Shown: piece after piece, positions 13,735 to 26,935 of the stretch
Position numbering within the stretch: the first letter of the stretch is position 1
Layout of the letters: every line of letters starts with the position of its first letter
Assembly: GCA_025267735.1 (NCBI GenBank)
Contig: CM046304.1
Coordinates: 26,167,381 to 26,231,380, forward strand
From: Mactra quadrangularis
Taxonomy: Eukaryota > Mollusca > Bivalvia > Venerida > Mactridae
DNA: 64,000 nucleotides
Direction: 5' to 3'
Made by a program: the position numbers and the translations under genes
Notes under the pieces: generated by a model
What the model was told of the DNA's origin: nothing
The model's input: the letters and a program-made list of their open reading frames with translations, nothing else
The model's database searches: none

Positions 13735-13916
13735 TTCTTACAATTTAGATCACTTTCAAGTCTGCTTCCTTGTCTCATAGTAATAAGCTAGTAGGATAAA
13801 GTTTCTTGCTCAAGGAAACAACGGAGTAGGTTTTGGATAGGATTAGAAGCAACACAGAGCTGGCTATCCAATGAATACCAGTCCAACGTCGTAGTTACCG
13901 CTCAGCTACGCCCCCT
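13735..13916 (-). repeat. SINE family 2, nearly complete copy
   Basis: On the minus strand it begins GGGGGCGTAGCTGAGCGGTA, an A-box-like TAGCTGAGCGG head. It continues through a TTGGATAGCCAGCTCTGTGTTG block, a degenerate B box, AACCTACTCCGTTGTTTCCT, and the TGAGCAAGAAACTTTATCC motif, to an AAATTGTAAGAACTTGTTTC tail. The layout is that of a tRNA-derived SINE with a conserved central domain; it matches the copies at 32705 and 47925. Confidence 0.65.
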
Positions 13917-16900
13917 TTTTTCTATACAACAAGTAAAGTAAAAGAATTATTTATCATTTGACAATACATTGTTAAAAGTCAACAGACAGACCAGTGCCAT
14001 TGTGGTGTATAAGCTCCCATTTCAACAAGACTTTTGTCAAGAAAATCTGTGACAATTGATTAGCCAAGTTAATGAGCATTTCGTTAATCTGTTTCCTAAT
14101 TTTAAAAGTCTAATATAAGATATTAAACTGTCAAACTTGATAAATTACCCATTGTTTACAGAACTGCCATGGTGTACTATGGCCACAAATAAATAATAAT
14201 ATGAAGTACAAAAATTCAGCAGATTCGTCCATAGATTCTAAAAAAAATCAATTAAAAGCACAGTAGTAATTATAAACTAATTTATATTATAAAAAATCAT
14301 ATTCATAATAATTGAAATACGATGTATGATTAACTACTTCAAAAACCATTAATTTTCGTAACAAAAATCTGTTTTATACCCAGTACTCATATAACGTATG
14401 AATACGATAGACGTAACAATATCACATTCTCTAGACATAGATTGCATAACTTCCTATTATTGTATTCATCCTTAATAAAATACAACACAAAATATTTGCC
14501 TATTGTGACTGTAAATGAGTTCTTTAATTAGAATTACTCCTTATATGAACTAAAAAAATACCGCTCTTGACATCTCAAAATATGATGCGAAAAATATGTG
14601 GTCCACTTATTCTTAACTGTACAAGAATAGAAATACTATAATTAAAATTAACCACACCCTCCATATTGAATATTAATTTTCTATAAAAATTGTTTTCAGA
14701 AAATTGCAGGTATGACATTCAATATATTGTTTTTCTATCCAAACATTAATGTTTTCTGTATTACCATAGCAACCATTTCAGCTATTGTTACAATAGGATC
14801 TAAGATTTTGTGGCAAAGTTTATTAGATTAGAATGTCTGAGTTAAGATACCTTCTATAACTCATCCCAAATGATAATAAAAAATCTAGTAAAAAGACAAA
14901 AAAAACTTCAGTGACTTCGACCACTTGACAATTGAATGAATTCTTGGTCCTCTAGTCAGGTACATAATCTACATTACATTGATGTTCTGCATTGAATGCT
15001 CACCCAAAGCCATTATGCCATATGGGCAAGCCTTAAAAACCTAACATCTGATCCATTCTGAATTGATGATCAAATTAATCAAACATAAATTTTAAATTAC
15101 TATTATAATGTCAAGAAATAAAACTTAAGTAATATGAGATTGTACAAACAATTAATAAATTGTGCTGTTTATATGTATAGTCTAACAGAATTTAACCTGC
15201 CCTAAACAACCTGTTCAACACATGTTGAGTTAAATACTTTAAATGGAAAGCTAAAAAAGCACCATTTCACAAAACAAAAACAATGTATATATATATATTT
15301 CTTTTCATTCTTATAACATCTTAAACATTTATAAGATTATCTTAACTGTTGTTTAATGAACAGCTCCAGATTATCTACATTATTCTTGCCACATTAAACT
15401 TTACTTATACTACTCACTCATAAGAATTTAAATCACCCATAGCCCTTCATAAACACAGAAGAAAAGCTCTTGAAAGTATAAACTGAGAATTTCTTGATGA
15501 AGACCAATCACAATAGCTTACCCAGAGCAATAGAGAGTAAACTTAAAACAATATATCAATTATACCTCCAATTAAGAAGAGCACTTTCAAAAAGTTTCTA
15601 TACAACTAAAAGTTACTTTTTAATAAACGTTTAATAAACGCCCACTAAAACATGAATTCACAACACAACCTTCAGAGGAAACAATGTATTTACATCACTC
15701 TCCTAAAATATAAAGATTTTAACACCATATTACATCCGAAATACAACAATATTTGGTAAAATATAGAGAATAAATCACCATAACAATCCAAACAAGTCTT
15801 ACCTTACCTAGATACAACTTTGATTTAAATTTCATGTGACATTGTCAGAGGAGACTGAGCTCGGGTACACAATTAACACACATCTATTCAGTCCGAAAAT
15901 GAACAATTCAAAAAATGGAGATGTATAAAGGATACTTCATATCTATGCAAGTTTTAATCACATTTTCATGAAAATATTATAATATTCACTTCTTTTTTGT
16001 TACAAAGCAAAAAAGGCAACATTCATCAGGTCTAAAATATAATATAGGTATTTTAATAAGCTTTCCAAGCGCGTAACATTGTTAAACTAACCATCAATCA
16101 AGGATTCATAAGCCGTCCTTTGAAGTTGACATTGTATTAAAATTCACATCATTTTAGCATACCCCAACAAAAGCTATTATTTTGAAGAATTAAAAAACTT
16201 GGTGATTTTTTTAACGACAGATTGTATTTTAGATTGCATAAGATGTTTTACAATGGAAAATAAGTTAGTGGTGTTTAGAATAGCTAGCCAGGTTTGAAAT
16301 GAGATTCAATTGAAATGATGCTGTGTTAATTTACCTACCTAAGACATACTATTATCTACAAAATGAACGACAAAATAAGCTTTTGAATACGTGTTCATAT
16401 CAACAGCGTCAAGTGTTTTATTAAAAAAATACAATGACAGCATCTCAATCTATGATAAACCTATGCTGCATATTTAATTAAGCAAATTATTTTCGATAAA
16501 AGTGCATTTCATTATAATATGGCAGATTGTCATCAAAATAAAGTATTTCAACATAGCTCTAAAAATCACACTTGATATAGAAATAAAAAAATGCAAACAG
16601 AAAATCTATTTCAACAGTCAAAAAAAATACACTTGGCAACCCTAATCTTTCCTATTTCAACAATTCTTTGGAGTTTTATTGATAACTCCTTTGTGTTAAT
16701 TTGTTGACTTTAGGTTTGTTATATCCTGTTGAGTTTCATTAAAATCTATCAAAAGTCTTGAACAATTAAGAAATTGTTTAATTCTGGGTCCCAGTCCACA
16801 ATAAAATGCAGTCTGACAGTCTATTGTAGTTTTCTTGTATTGTTTCTAAAGAATTTGCTGTCTCACATTTTATCGATGCATTCTATTGTCAAAATTTCCG

Positions 16901-17639
16901 CTTCATACAAATTAAACACTTGAAACTGTATTTCGTCGTGAATTATATATTTGGTGTATTATTCCCAGAAGAATGAAATAATTATGTAACTAGTACTTGA
17001 AATTGTAAGACAGTCCCTGCCTACATTAATTGTATGAATTGTGATAAGCAAAAATGGATTTACGGCAATAACGGAGCTTTTGTAAACATGAACAATGCTA
17101 GGATCAGAGTGCATTTCATTTATGATATGAAATTATAGGTACAATAGTTTGAAAATAACTATAGAACTAACCTATATAAACATTTAACGTCAATGCCGTG
17201 CCTTGTGTTATACAACAGGTTGACAAAAATCATTCATATCGTAACAAAGGAGAGTGTAAGTACATATTTTTCCACTCAGGCATTATGGGTAAATTTGTCT
17301 AAGAGATTTTAAAAGCAATAATTACATTTGTAATGTAATATAAAATATATGTAATTAATGTACTCATAAGTTATAAAGTGCAACAGAAGAAACACTCAGT
17401 CACCATTTATTTTTTTCATGTAGTTAACAAAGAAGATCAGAGGTTTTATGACATTTGTTGAAATAAAATTGGTTTATCTAAAATTTCCACTGACGGCAGC
17501 AGTTCTTAAATATCTATGTCACGGAAATGCAGAAGAATTTAACTAGACCAAGCTATTTGATATTTTTTTCTTTTATTTCATTTGTTTGCAGAAACCACTA
17601 GGGTCCATAAGTACTTCCAATGAAGTCCCTGCAGCTATT
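13917..17639. other. AT-rich non-coding DNA
   Basis: No gene seen. Minus-strand donor-like sites at about 15522 and 15800 lack open, well-bounded exons. Short TA microsatellites occur near 15284. Confidence 0.55.
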
Positions 17640-17908
17640 TTTTTGTAAGATTTAATGCCATAGCAACACATTGTGTAGGTCATATCACAGCCGTCAGTCT
17701 CACTGTTCAAGGAAAGGACTAAGCACATACTTCCGTCAGTGACTGACAACTGCCCTACTTGATTTAGAATCAGTGGTAGGAGAAAGCATGGCCATAGAAA
17801 TTATTTCATGACCAAGCTTCACTAAAATATGCCCTGCCTGGGAATCAAACCAACAACCCCTCAATCAGTAGACTTGTGCGCAACAAACAGAGCTGCTCTG
17901 GTGCCACT
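17640..17908 (-). repeat. SINE family 1, older copy
   Basis: On the minus strand it has a TTGATTCCCAGGCAGGGCAT block (box B and downstream), a CTTGGTCATG stretch, a GTCAGTCACTGACGG stretch, and GATATGACCTACACAATGTG. The order is the same as in the copy at 33014. The A-box side is replaced by CAGCTCTGTTTGTTGCGCAC. It is substantially diverged, so much older than the 33014 copy. Confidence 0.6.
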
Positions 17909-18004
17909 GTTAAAAATATTAAATTAAAAAAGATTGAAGACTGGGAAAAACAATATTTCTCTGTAATCTTAGCATATAAAACAGATTAATTTCTTCAACA
18001 AAAG

Positions 18005-18805
18005 AGTCTCCAGTAGGATTTGAACCCAACACAAAGTAGAACAAACTCCAGGGTTTCCAGTAGGATTTGAACCCAACACAAAGTAGAACAAACTCCACAG
18101 AGTCTCCAGTAGGATTTGAACCCCAACACAAAGTAGAACAAACTCCAGGGTTTCCAGTAGGATTTGAACCCCAAACAAGTAGAACAAACTCCAGGGTTTC
18201 CAGTAGGATTTGAACCCCAACACAAAGTAAAACAAACTCCACAGAGTCTCCAGTAGGATTTAAATCCCAAACAAGTAGAACAAACTCCAGGGTTTCCAGT
18301 AGGATTTGAACCCCAAACAACTAGAACAAACTCCACAGAGTCTCCAGTAGGATTTGAACCCAACACAAAGTAGAACAAACTCCAGGGTTTCCAGTAGGAT
18401 TTGAACCCCAACACAAAGTAGAACATTTTGTCCAATGTAATTCCAAAGAGAATATAGAAATATTTTTTATAAAAAATATTTCTATATTCCCTTTGGAATT
18501 ACATTGGACAAAATATTTAAACAAAGTAGAACAAACTCCAGAGTCTCCAGTAGGATTTGAACCCCAGCACAAAGTAGAACAATTTCCAGTAGGATTTGAA
18601 CCTAACACAGAGTAAAACAAACTTCAGAGTTTCCAGTAGGATTTGAACCCTGCACAAAGTAGAACAAACTCCAGAGTCTCCAGTAGGACTTGAACCCCAA
18701 CACAAAGTAGAACAATTTCCAGAAGGATTTGAACCCAACACAGAGTAAAACAAACTTCGGAGTTTCCAGTAGGATTTGAACCCTAACACAAAGTAGAACA
18801 AACCC
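18005..18805 (-). repeat. ~47-bp minisatellite carrying a Pol III B-box motif in each unit
   Basis: About 15 head-to-tail units of 40-51 bp, each containing CAGTAGGATTTGAACCC and CAACACAAAGTAGAACAAAC on the plus strand. The minus strand of almost every unit reads GGTTCAAATCC, which fits the tRNA B-box consensus (GGTTCRANNCC). The neighbouring CTTTGTGTTGG matches SINE family 2 upstream of its B box. The array is therefore probably an amplified piece of a SINE (inference). The period is not a multiple of three and yields overlapping minus-strand open frames of 88-146 codons, which I read as artefacts of the repeat. A 90-bp palindrome interrupts it at 18425-18514. Confidence 0.85.
18425..18514. 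repeat. 90-bp near-perfect palindrome within the minisatellite
   Basis: The left arm begins ATTTTGTCCAATGTAATTCC and the right arm ends with its reverse complement. The two ~45-bp arms differ at a single position (CCAAAGA versus CCAAAGG). The centre is an A/T run, with no spacer beyond TAT. It interrupts the tandem units after AAAGTAGAAC. It could be a foldback insertion or an inverted duplication made during repeat expansion. Confidence 0.85.
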
Positions 18806-20739
18806 ATCAAGAAAAGTCTGCTACATTGACCATTTTACCAAATTAGAACCACACTAATATCATACATCAAATAGTCTATGCTTAATTAACAACCAAATGG
18901 AGATAGTAAAATTACTTCTTGTTCATTAAAAGATGTATGTAAAACAGAAGATAGGTACAGTTCCATCTTATTTAACGACATCAATACATTTTTGCTATCA
19001 TAAAGTAGAAAATGCAGAGGGGTGGTTCTGTCTCACCTTATTGCCAAAAATAAAATGCATAACTATAATGCATAATGAATATAAAATGTACTTTTTATCG
19101 TCTTTGGTTGCAACAAGAGTCATATATTCAGTAGTAAAACTTGTAGGAGTAGAAAGAATGGTTCTGTCAATTTAGACCTCCCAAACTGAACAATACTAGG
19201 GAATACATCATGATTACGGTGATATTGTTTTGTTTTAAATCTAAATGATTGCAAACGAAAAACTTTTCCATCTACAAGCATTAAAACTGCACATGTTTGT
19301 TACATAAAACAAGTAGAGTTATGGTACCTACTTGACAGATTTATACATCAAAAAACCTACAACACTATAAACGTTTTTACATAATAAATAAACAATGCAA
19401 GAAAGGGTGGTACAATTACATTAAAGACTGTTCGAGATAGTTTTCAGTAATTGCTTAGAAGAAATGGAAAACAGTTGAGTAATTAGGAGTCAATTGTCAT
19501 AATTGTGATCTAGTAGCAATAAAACATGACATTATTTATTAAACTTGGGAAACATTGTGTGTGGTGGTATGTAGTTATAATACACTGTCTGTGAATACAT
19601 TAGTTTAGGGTTTTTTGTTCCCAACAAATTGAGATCTTATAAATTTAGATCTTGAAGTAATGTAACACTTAGTCCTTCTATCAACCACTACGTCTCAGCA
19701 GACCACATTACAAGCGTGAACCATTTCTGGAAAGGAGGATATTTGTCGATTTTGGTGTACTTAGTTCATTTTTTTTCACCAAGTTGAAGTGGCATGGCAA
19801 TATATGAAATGTGATTTTCTTAAGATCATATCCCAAAACTGACAATCGCAGGTGTTGCACAAAACAGCCATAACTTAATATAAGAAAAGAGTGAGTTACG
19901 ATTGTTTTTCGCTAAACCCTCTAAATATCTGTCTCTTTCCCAAAATTGACAAATATCAAAAATTCTGTCCCTTCAAAGCTTTTTCTGTGTTTTGGTAGAA
20001 TTTATTTAGAAGTATGCAATGAAGTCCTTTCTCTACTAAGATGATGTCATTTATTTTTTAAAATGACCTCATTTTGACTTTATAAGGTTTTATATTTTCA
20101 TCCTATATTTTCATTTAATTGCACCACATTTCAACATAGTGCATGAAAAATCACCACCTGTATGATTTTGTTTTTAATATACAGTCAGCTGGCAGTTTTA
20201 TAAAACTTAAGGAACTAGTGACCCTTCCCTCCTACATGAAAACATTAAATAACTATGACAAAACGCCCTGTCATCTTACATCCATTGCATCTACTTTTTT
20301 ACATATGATGCAAGCCAGGATTTAAAATTCATGCTTGTCAATATTAAACTTAATCATATTAGCAAACCAATAGATTACTTTAAATCATACATACACACAA
20401 CATCATCATTAAAACATAATTATATCATCGTTAACTAAAATATCATAGACTTTAAACACATTATTTAAACAAGATTAAACTCTAAGTTAGAGTATATCTT
20501 GATGTTTCATTAACCATAATATTTAATTCTATACTCCAAACCTATTACATACAGCCTTTACCCAACACCATGCCGTGAAACAGTCAAGCAGTGAAAACAT
20601 TAATACATAGATGTAGATCTTTTTTTTTCAAGGACAAAAAATATGAAAAAAAACATTTTTTAATGGAAAAGTACTAGATCTATAATATAATGTTCCATAT
20701 AGAAAAGAGATGGACATTTAGCTTCATACATAAATCTGT
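18806..20739. other. AT-rich non-coding DNA
   Basis: No gene recognised. The 80-codon frame at 18933-19175 has no recognisable domain. Confidence 0.55.
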
Positions 20740-21320
20740 TTTACCTTATCTGTAGAATGGTAGGTAATGCAGAAGAAAGTAATGTAATGAATAGAGCGTT
20801 TAAGCTGCTTCTCTACAATTTTTGAACGGTGCCTTATCAGGATATACTGGACAGAGTTAGCCCATTCAATGCTGAATTTTCACAATGGACTAGTCTGTCT
20901 TCAATTTTAGACCTATCCATTGTCATTTTAGGGGTTTCAGGAAAAAAATTGGACAATGAGCAGCCAACAGCCAAGAGCCTGGTCAGCCTGCATGTGTTGT
21001 GTCAGCTGAACTGGCACTTTGCTGGTGGCAAAGGCTTTTCATATTTGGCTCCAACATTCTAAGGGTTATAATCAGTAGTTTCAGCAAATTGCATTGGCTT
21101 TTACAAATTTGACCAAGTCATATAAAAAATACTGCAAAATTTCACATGGATCACTTGTTTCTGTTCTATTGCAGCAGCCAGTTTGTCTTAACTTTCCTGG
21201 GTGAGGCATAGATCTTAGCTTTTAACCAAAAGTAGGCACATACCTTCACCAAAGGCTGATAAATGCTCAACCAATGTTTACAGCTCAAATAGAAGAAAGA
21301 GTCCATTCAACTTTTGAATG
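20740..21320 (-). repeat. Interspersed repeat(s) of a type seen in bivalves
   Basis: On the minus strand, segments such as GACTAGTCCATTGTGAAAAT, GCTGACCAGGCTCTTGG and CAGCCTTTGGTGAAGGTATG resemble sequence I remember as very common in bivalve genomes. GC is higher than the flanks. Boundaries are uncertain and there may be two adjoining repeats (20740-21065 and 21150-21320). The 77-codon plus frame inside has no domain and is not called as a gene. Confidence 0.35.
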
Positions 21321-23404
21321 GGTATGGAACCACCATTCAATTATCTAAAAGAATTATTCAGTCCAGCATTATACCTGCTCAAATGAACGACCAGCCATGT
21401 TAATTGTAGGACTTATTAGTTCTAGGACATGTCTTTAACATATAATAGACTATAAAACCACAATGTATATTTTGCTATAAAATATAACAAAAGACTTCCT
21501 ACTTGAAAATCTAAACTCTGATCACTGTTGTTGCAGGTATGTCCAGTCTGAAAATTCGAATACAATGGGATATTCTTCCACATTGAGAGAAGTTGTTTGC
21601 TCCTTTGAAATGGAATTGTATGGGTTTGTTAGTGTTAATGAGAATATGCTCAGAAGAAAACTGAAAACTGGTAAGCTGAATTGGTCACAGAAAAAATATA
21701 AAAAATTATATTTATTTAAAACAAACAACAAGAGAGAAAGTTTAAGCTGATATTATTTGAATGAAATATAATACATTTGTAACACCAGTAATTTTCACAT
21801 AATAATGCTATGTCAGAGTTAGCACCCTCCTACACATAAACACATCTGATACCAATAATGAAATATACATCTAGATAATGGATAATAAAATATAAAAGAT
21901 AAAAAATTATCACAATAACCGTGGTAACACATTGCTTAAAGATTTTAAGTTTTTTATAAAAGCTTAAGACAGAAACACCATATTTCATAACTAAATATAA
22001 TCTCCCCAAAAGGTTGCTAAGAAACTTGTTCTATCAGACGATACATGGCTACAACACCCACATATATGGTTAAATAGTTATTGTTCATGACCTCAAATCC
22101 CTGTTACCATTTACTGATAAAGAGTAGTGAGTTCAGTTCAAGTCCTATGTCTCCTAGAAACAATATACTTCTGTCAGTTGTGGTAGCAAGAAAAAGGGCT
22201 TTAAGGGCCCTTCATCTTAAAAAATACAGAATACAACAATATTTTCAACCAATTATATTCATAACAAAAATATATCACTTACCCTCAATAAATCCCTTAC
22301 AGCAGATAAAGAAAATGGTTCCTTTTTTACCAATCCATAATTTCAAGTTTTTGTCATAAGTTTATGTCAACTATGGGTGTGTTACTGTACAGAACAATAC
22401 TAAATCAAGGTCCAAATCACAAAAAAAATACATCAAATACTCATAACACAATACTCATAATAAGTTTATTACCCAAAACTCACATCTACACACACAAAAA
22501 ACACCACCAAAAATGGTGACTACCCAAATCCGCAATGAATTAGAAAGATTAAGCGTTCCAATATCAGTGATTATAACAAAAATGTGTGACTTTTAAAAGT
22601 TGTTTTGATTGTGGGAAACAACAATGGTAATGTCTAATTGTATGCAATCAATGTTGCATAAAATTATGAGTCTGTTATCATTACATCAGTTGGATATAAT
22701 ATAAATATAGTGAGAGAGAGAGAGAGACTTTTTATATCCTTTCAACTTATATACCAAATAAATACAATAATTATGATGGTAAAATCACAGGATTTATATA
22801 TTTATTATATATTTTATGTATTGACAATTTCATTCATGGTGAACATTTTGGTCATTAACAGTGTGGTGTCTGCAAATTAAACCATCAATCTATCACTGAC
22901 TTACATAGAATGCTGATAATACTTCTTGTCATTGTCTCAGTTGTCAAGTGCTTGTAAGGAAATGATTTTATTTGTATGTTTTAGAATTTTGTTGTGAAGA
23001 TCATCATCTGTAAACTAAGTTATGTTTGTAAAATTGTCTTTTAAGTGCTTGTTACTTATATGATGTTTAAAGGGTGAGTTGTTATTTTAAATGTGAACAA
23101 GTGTTCAAAGTATTTTTGGGTTAATAAAACTCGAAGCATTGGATTTGTTTCTTCTATAGCAATGAACTGTGTCTACTACACCTATGTTAGAAAAGAAACA
23201 TGAACACAGGGTGTCTAGACCTAATGACAAGGACATTGATTAATGAATAGTCCCACACTGCCTGACAAATTCTGAATCATTGTACTTTTAATCTTAAATC
23301 CTAAAGCTGTAAGTCAATTAGTACTTGTTAAACTTGTATTATACTAAGACAAAGTTGGGGTGATTGAATATATGGAGTGGAAATAATGCTGAGTAGTTAC
23401 AATG
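21321..23404. other. AT-rich non-coding DNA
   Basis: No gene recognised. A short (GA)n microsatellite lies at 22711-22727. A minus-strand donor-like GAGG/GTAAGTG near 22277 has no clear partner acceptor. Confidence 0.55.
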
Positions 23405-23590
23405 TAATTATTGGATAGCCAGTTCCCTATTTCAAGTATCAAATCACATCAAAAACCTTCCTTGTTTCTTAGAGCAAAAAACTATATATACCACCAGCTT
23501 AGCACAAGAGGACCAGGAGGTACACTCAAGAGTGATTTATTTAGGTAGTAAGAACTTGTTTCATAATTGACCTAAAATAAAATAAGATAG
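23405..23590 (+). repeat. SINE family 2, decayed copy
   Basis: TTGGATAGCCAGTTCCCTAT, an AAACCTTCCTTGTTTCTTAG stretch, GACCAGGAGGTACACTCAAG and the tail TAGTAAGAACTTGTTTC follow in the same order as in the copies at 13735 and 32705. It ends in an A-rich tail. The A-box region is not recognisable. Confidence 0.55.
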
Positions 23591-26500
23591 TAATGACTGA
23601 TCGTAAAGATTTCAGTAAACAGTTGCAGCCTTGCATGAAAATCTTTTAAAAGGCATGTTTATAAACTGCGTATAAAAAACATGACTATCAACAAGACATA
23701 TATCACTATAATGAGATGATGTTCTTATTACTTATATATTAAAGATTTTAACAATAGAATATGAAAACAGGATTATAAAGAAACAACTTGCAATATGATA
23801 TGATTTATAACTTTGATATTTTTTGATAAAATGAAAGAATGGCCATACACCACAATGTCTACATTGTCTATTGTGAAACTGATATGTTGTCTGTACAATG
23901 GGCAATAAGTACAAATATCACTTTCAACAAAACCTTCCATGTTTCACACACATATCACAGACAGTGATGTTTTCACAAAAATCAAGGGAAAAACATCAAA
24001 AACTTCCTTTTTTTATCTAACTCAATTGTGAAACAAGTTGTTGCAGCTTCGATAAATCACTCACAAGTCCACAAAAACTTCTGAAAGTAAGACATAAGCC
24101 AATAATAAGGAAGTATTCCATACTTGGCCAATTTTAGGCATAACTAGTGCACTTCATGATTAATATTTGTTCAGTGAAAATTGCATTAAAGCAAAAAGTA
24201 TTATTATAACATAAGAAAGCAAAGATATAGTGATAATAATCAAAATATTAAAATGCAAAGATAATTTTTTATAATAGATGGTTACAAAAAACACAGAGAC
24301 ATTTCTGAAATAGTATACAATGTAATTGGCGTGAAATGTCAAACCAAAAGTTTGTTATAAAAGAATGATATAAGAGAACATCTTCTGTTGACAGATGGCA
24401 AGGTGTTATGAATAAATATATATACACAAATATATACATATTATAATACAGAATTTATGTTTTACATAGACTCAATATATCATTTGTATGATTCATGTTC
24501 ACATTTTTATAATGCTACAAAAATGCTACAAAAATTAGTCCTCATTGCTTCTCTATTGTCAAGATTGCTTTTTTTGAACTTATAAAAACATATAAATGTT
24601 TCTTTTTGGTTTACCAATCAAGCTCTTGGTTTGAATATATTTTTTGAGCCCCAAAGAATTTTCTAAATTATTTCTAAACCACATTGGCTTCTCTAAAAAA
24701 TGCCATACACAAACAAAATGTTCTGCTAAAGGGCAGCCACTCTGGAAAAAATCTTTCTATAAGTAACCATGCAACATATTTACCTTCAAAAAGAAGAACA
24801 TCCAAAGAAATGTCTCCTTTTACAATGTATCCCATAAAAATAGAAGAAAAATATATGTTGTTTTTTATAACAGTATATTATATATAATTCACATTGGATC
24901 AACCAAGCCTGAATTCTATTCAGACAGAAAAAAGTGAGAGAGAACATGGGCTGTGGACAATAGCCAGTCAATTGTAAAGACATGATTGGAACAAAAAGAG
25001 CAAAATAATAGACAAACAATACAGTATTCATAGTATTTGATTAGTGCACCATATTGCAAAGGAAACACATACCATTCAACATAGCTTGTATTAACAACAT
25101 CTTGGATTATTGTGGTGTTTTCTTCACTTGCTTTTGTGTCCACAGAAATTGATGAAAATGAAAGACATGAATAGACTTATTGTGTTGATTTAATCAAGAT
25201 GGATTCTTGATGGATTCAAGTCATATTAATGTATTGTTTCTTATGAAACAAAAACAAAGTGGAAACTGGTGTTAGGCCAGTAAATGGTTAAGCTTGTTCA
25301 GGCTGTACAATGTAACCACCCATGGCTTACTCATTAATGTACAAAAATTGTATGCTTTGTGTATTTTAATCAGATATTGATTTTGTATGAATGAAACAAG
25401 AAAAGGTATGAAGAACAACATGTATTTTGTGCTAGGGCCACATGTACAAAATTATAAGTTTGTCATGCTCTGATCAAAAGTTTGATTTAAACTTTAACTC
25501 ATAAAGTTTAATCATTTTCTGGCAGCCCTGCTTCATTTCTGTAACAATGTTGAACTCAATCTTAGAATATCCAGCTCTGCCTTGGTTTAATTTTCAAAAC
25601 AAAGCCTACATTCCAAATGCAGGAAAATTTGTCCTAACTGCTCAACACTTGTTGCTAAAAAGTGATTAAAATACAGTTGTAATAATTTATATTACAATTA
25701 AGCTGAAATAAAGTTGCATTCATTAAACTTAGACTTTTTAAAAAATTCAGTTTTGATTACACCTCTATAAAACAAGCACCAGGAGTACAAAACTACCATG
25801 CATGCGATTGATAGCAGGACAGAAAACAAATACTTCAATCAGAATGTCATTAACTACCTGACAATGTTTCTATCAACATGAATCACAATGTATTCAACAA
25901 AAATAGAAACATATTTTCACAATAATGCGTTTCTATCACACGCTTTAGCAATCCAGCCGAAAAAAATGTAAATTGAATAGTTTAAAATAGAATCAGAAAA
26001 TGGGTTATAATTTTGACCATGTAAAAGTTTCCTTAGATCAAACAAACAATATTTCTTACTGATCTTTTTTTCAAAATTGATAACAAACAACAATAATGCC
26101 GACAGAGTGATGATATATTTATTGGTTTTAAAGTAAAAATCAAGAATTCACAGCGTAAAATGTGATTTCAGTGCAAAACTATTGTCGACCATTGATACAA
26201 TGAAATAATGAATGTATAATTCTACTATGTATATTAAAGCAACCGCATCCATTTAATCACGGGTAAAAAACATCAAAAGAAGGATCACAAAACAAGGAAA
26301 CAAAGTAATATTCAGGTGGTATAATGATAATGCAAATTTTACATCCAAGTTATGAAAACACCATCTTAAAGGAAACATGGTCATACAATATTTCATAATG
26401 AGAGAAATATACTTTACTATACAATGAATTTGGCCTCCCACATCGAGAAGATTATATGAAATATTCTATCATATTTTAACAATAATGAAATATGAATATC

Positions 26501-26639
26501 CACCCATAAGCCGATATGAGATCAGGAAAAATGCAAATTTTGGAGGATTTAGTTGATTTTGGCGCTAAAAGACAATATATAGGGCCAACATATTAAATCT
26601 ATAGTAAAGTGATCTCATCCCAGGTGTTCCCCTTCTTCA
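23591..26639. other. AT-rich non-coding DNA
   Basis: No gene recognised. One small SINE family 2 fragment sits at 25555-25625. Overlapping short frames around 24.7-25.1 kb are chance. Confidence 0.55.
25555..25625 (+). repeat. SINE family 2 fragment
   Basis: GAATATCCAGCTCTGCCTTG followed by GTTTAATTTTC and AAAGCCTACATTCC aligns with the box-B region of the copy at 32705 (AATAGCCAGCTCTGCATTGG then GTTTGAATCC and AAACCTACTCC). Confidence 0.5.
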
Positions 26640-26935
26640 ACAGTAACAGGTTTTTTAATACAATAAGGGCCACATTTCTGTATCTAAAATTTAAAAATAC
26701 AAAAAGGGTCATAACTTTGCATAACTTTGTATCTTAGTATATAAGGGCAATAACACTGTACGAAGATACAGGGGCATGACTCTCTATCTAAATATATAAA
26801 GGGACATAACTTTGTATCTTACTAAATAAGGGCAATAACACTGTATGTAAATACATTTAGGGGCATGACTCTATCTAAATACATAAAGGGACATAACTTT
26901 TTACCTAAATACCTTAATGGCATTAAATCTATGAC
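26640..26935 (+). repeat. Short tandem repeat of ~87-95 bp
   Basis: AAAGGGWCATAACTTTG begins copies at about 26702, 26798 and 26884. AAGGGCAATAACACTGTA and GGGGCATGACTC each recur once per full copy. Two full units and one partial unit are present. An open frame runs out of the last unit to 27101 but shows no known domain. Confidence 0.7.

Noticed and set aside
17919..18810. Overlapping minus-strand ORFs of 88-146 codons as genes
   Set aside because: They are frame-shifted translations of one ~47-bp minisatellite unit.
20829..21062. A 77-codon ORF as a small gene
   Set aside because: The opposite strand resembles a repeat common in bivalves, and no protein domain is visible.
22711..22727. 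(GA)n tract as a GAGA-type regulatory element
   Set aside because: Only about eight dinucleotide units and no other signal nearby; an ordinary microsatellite.
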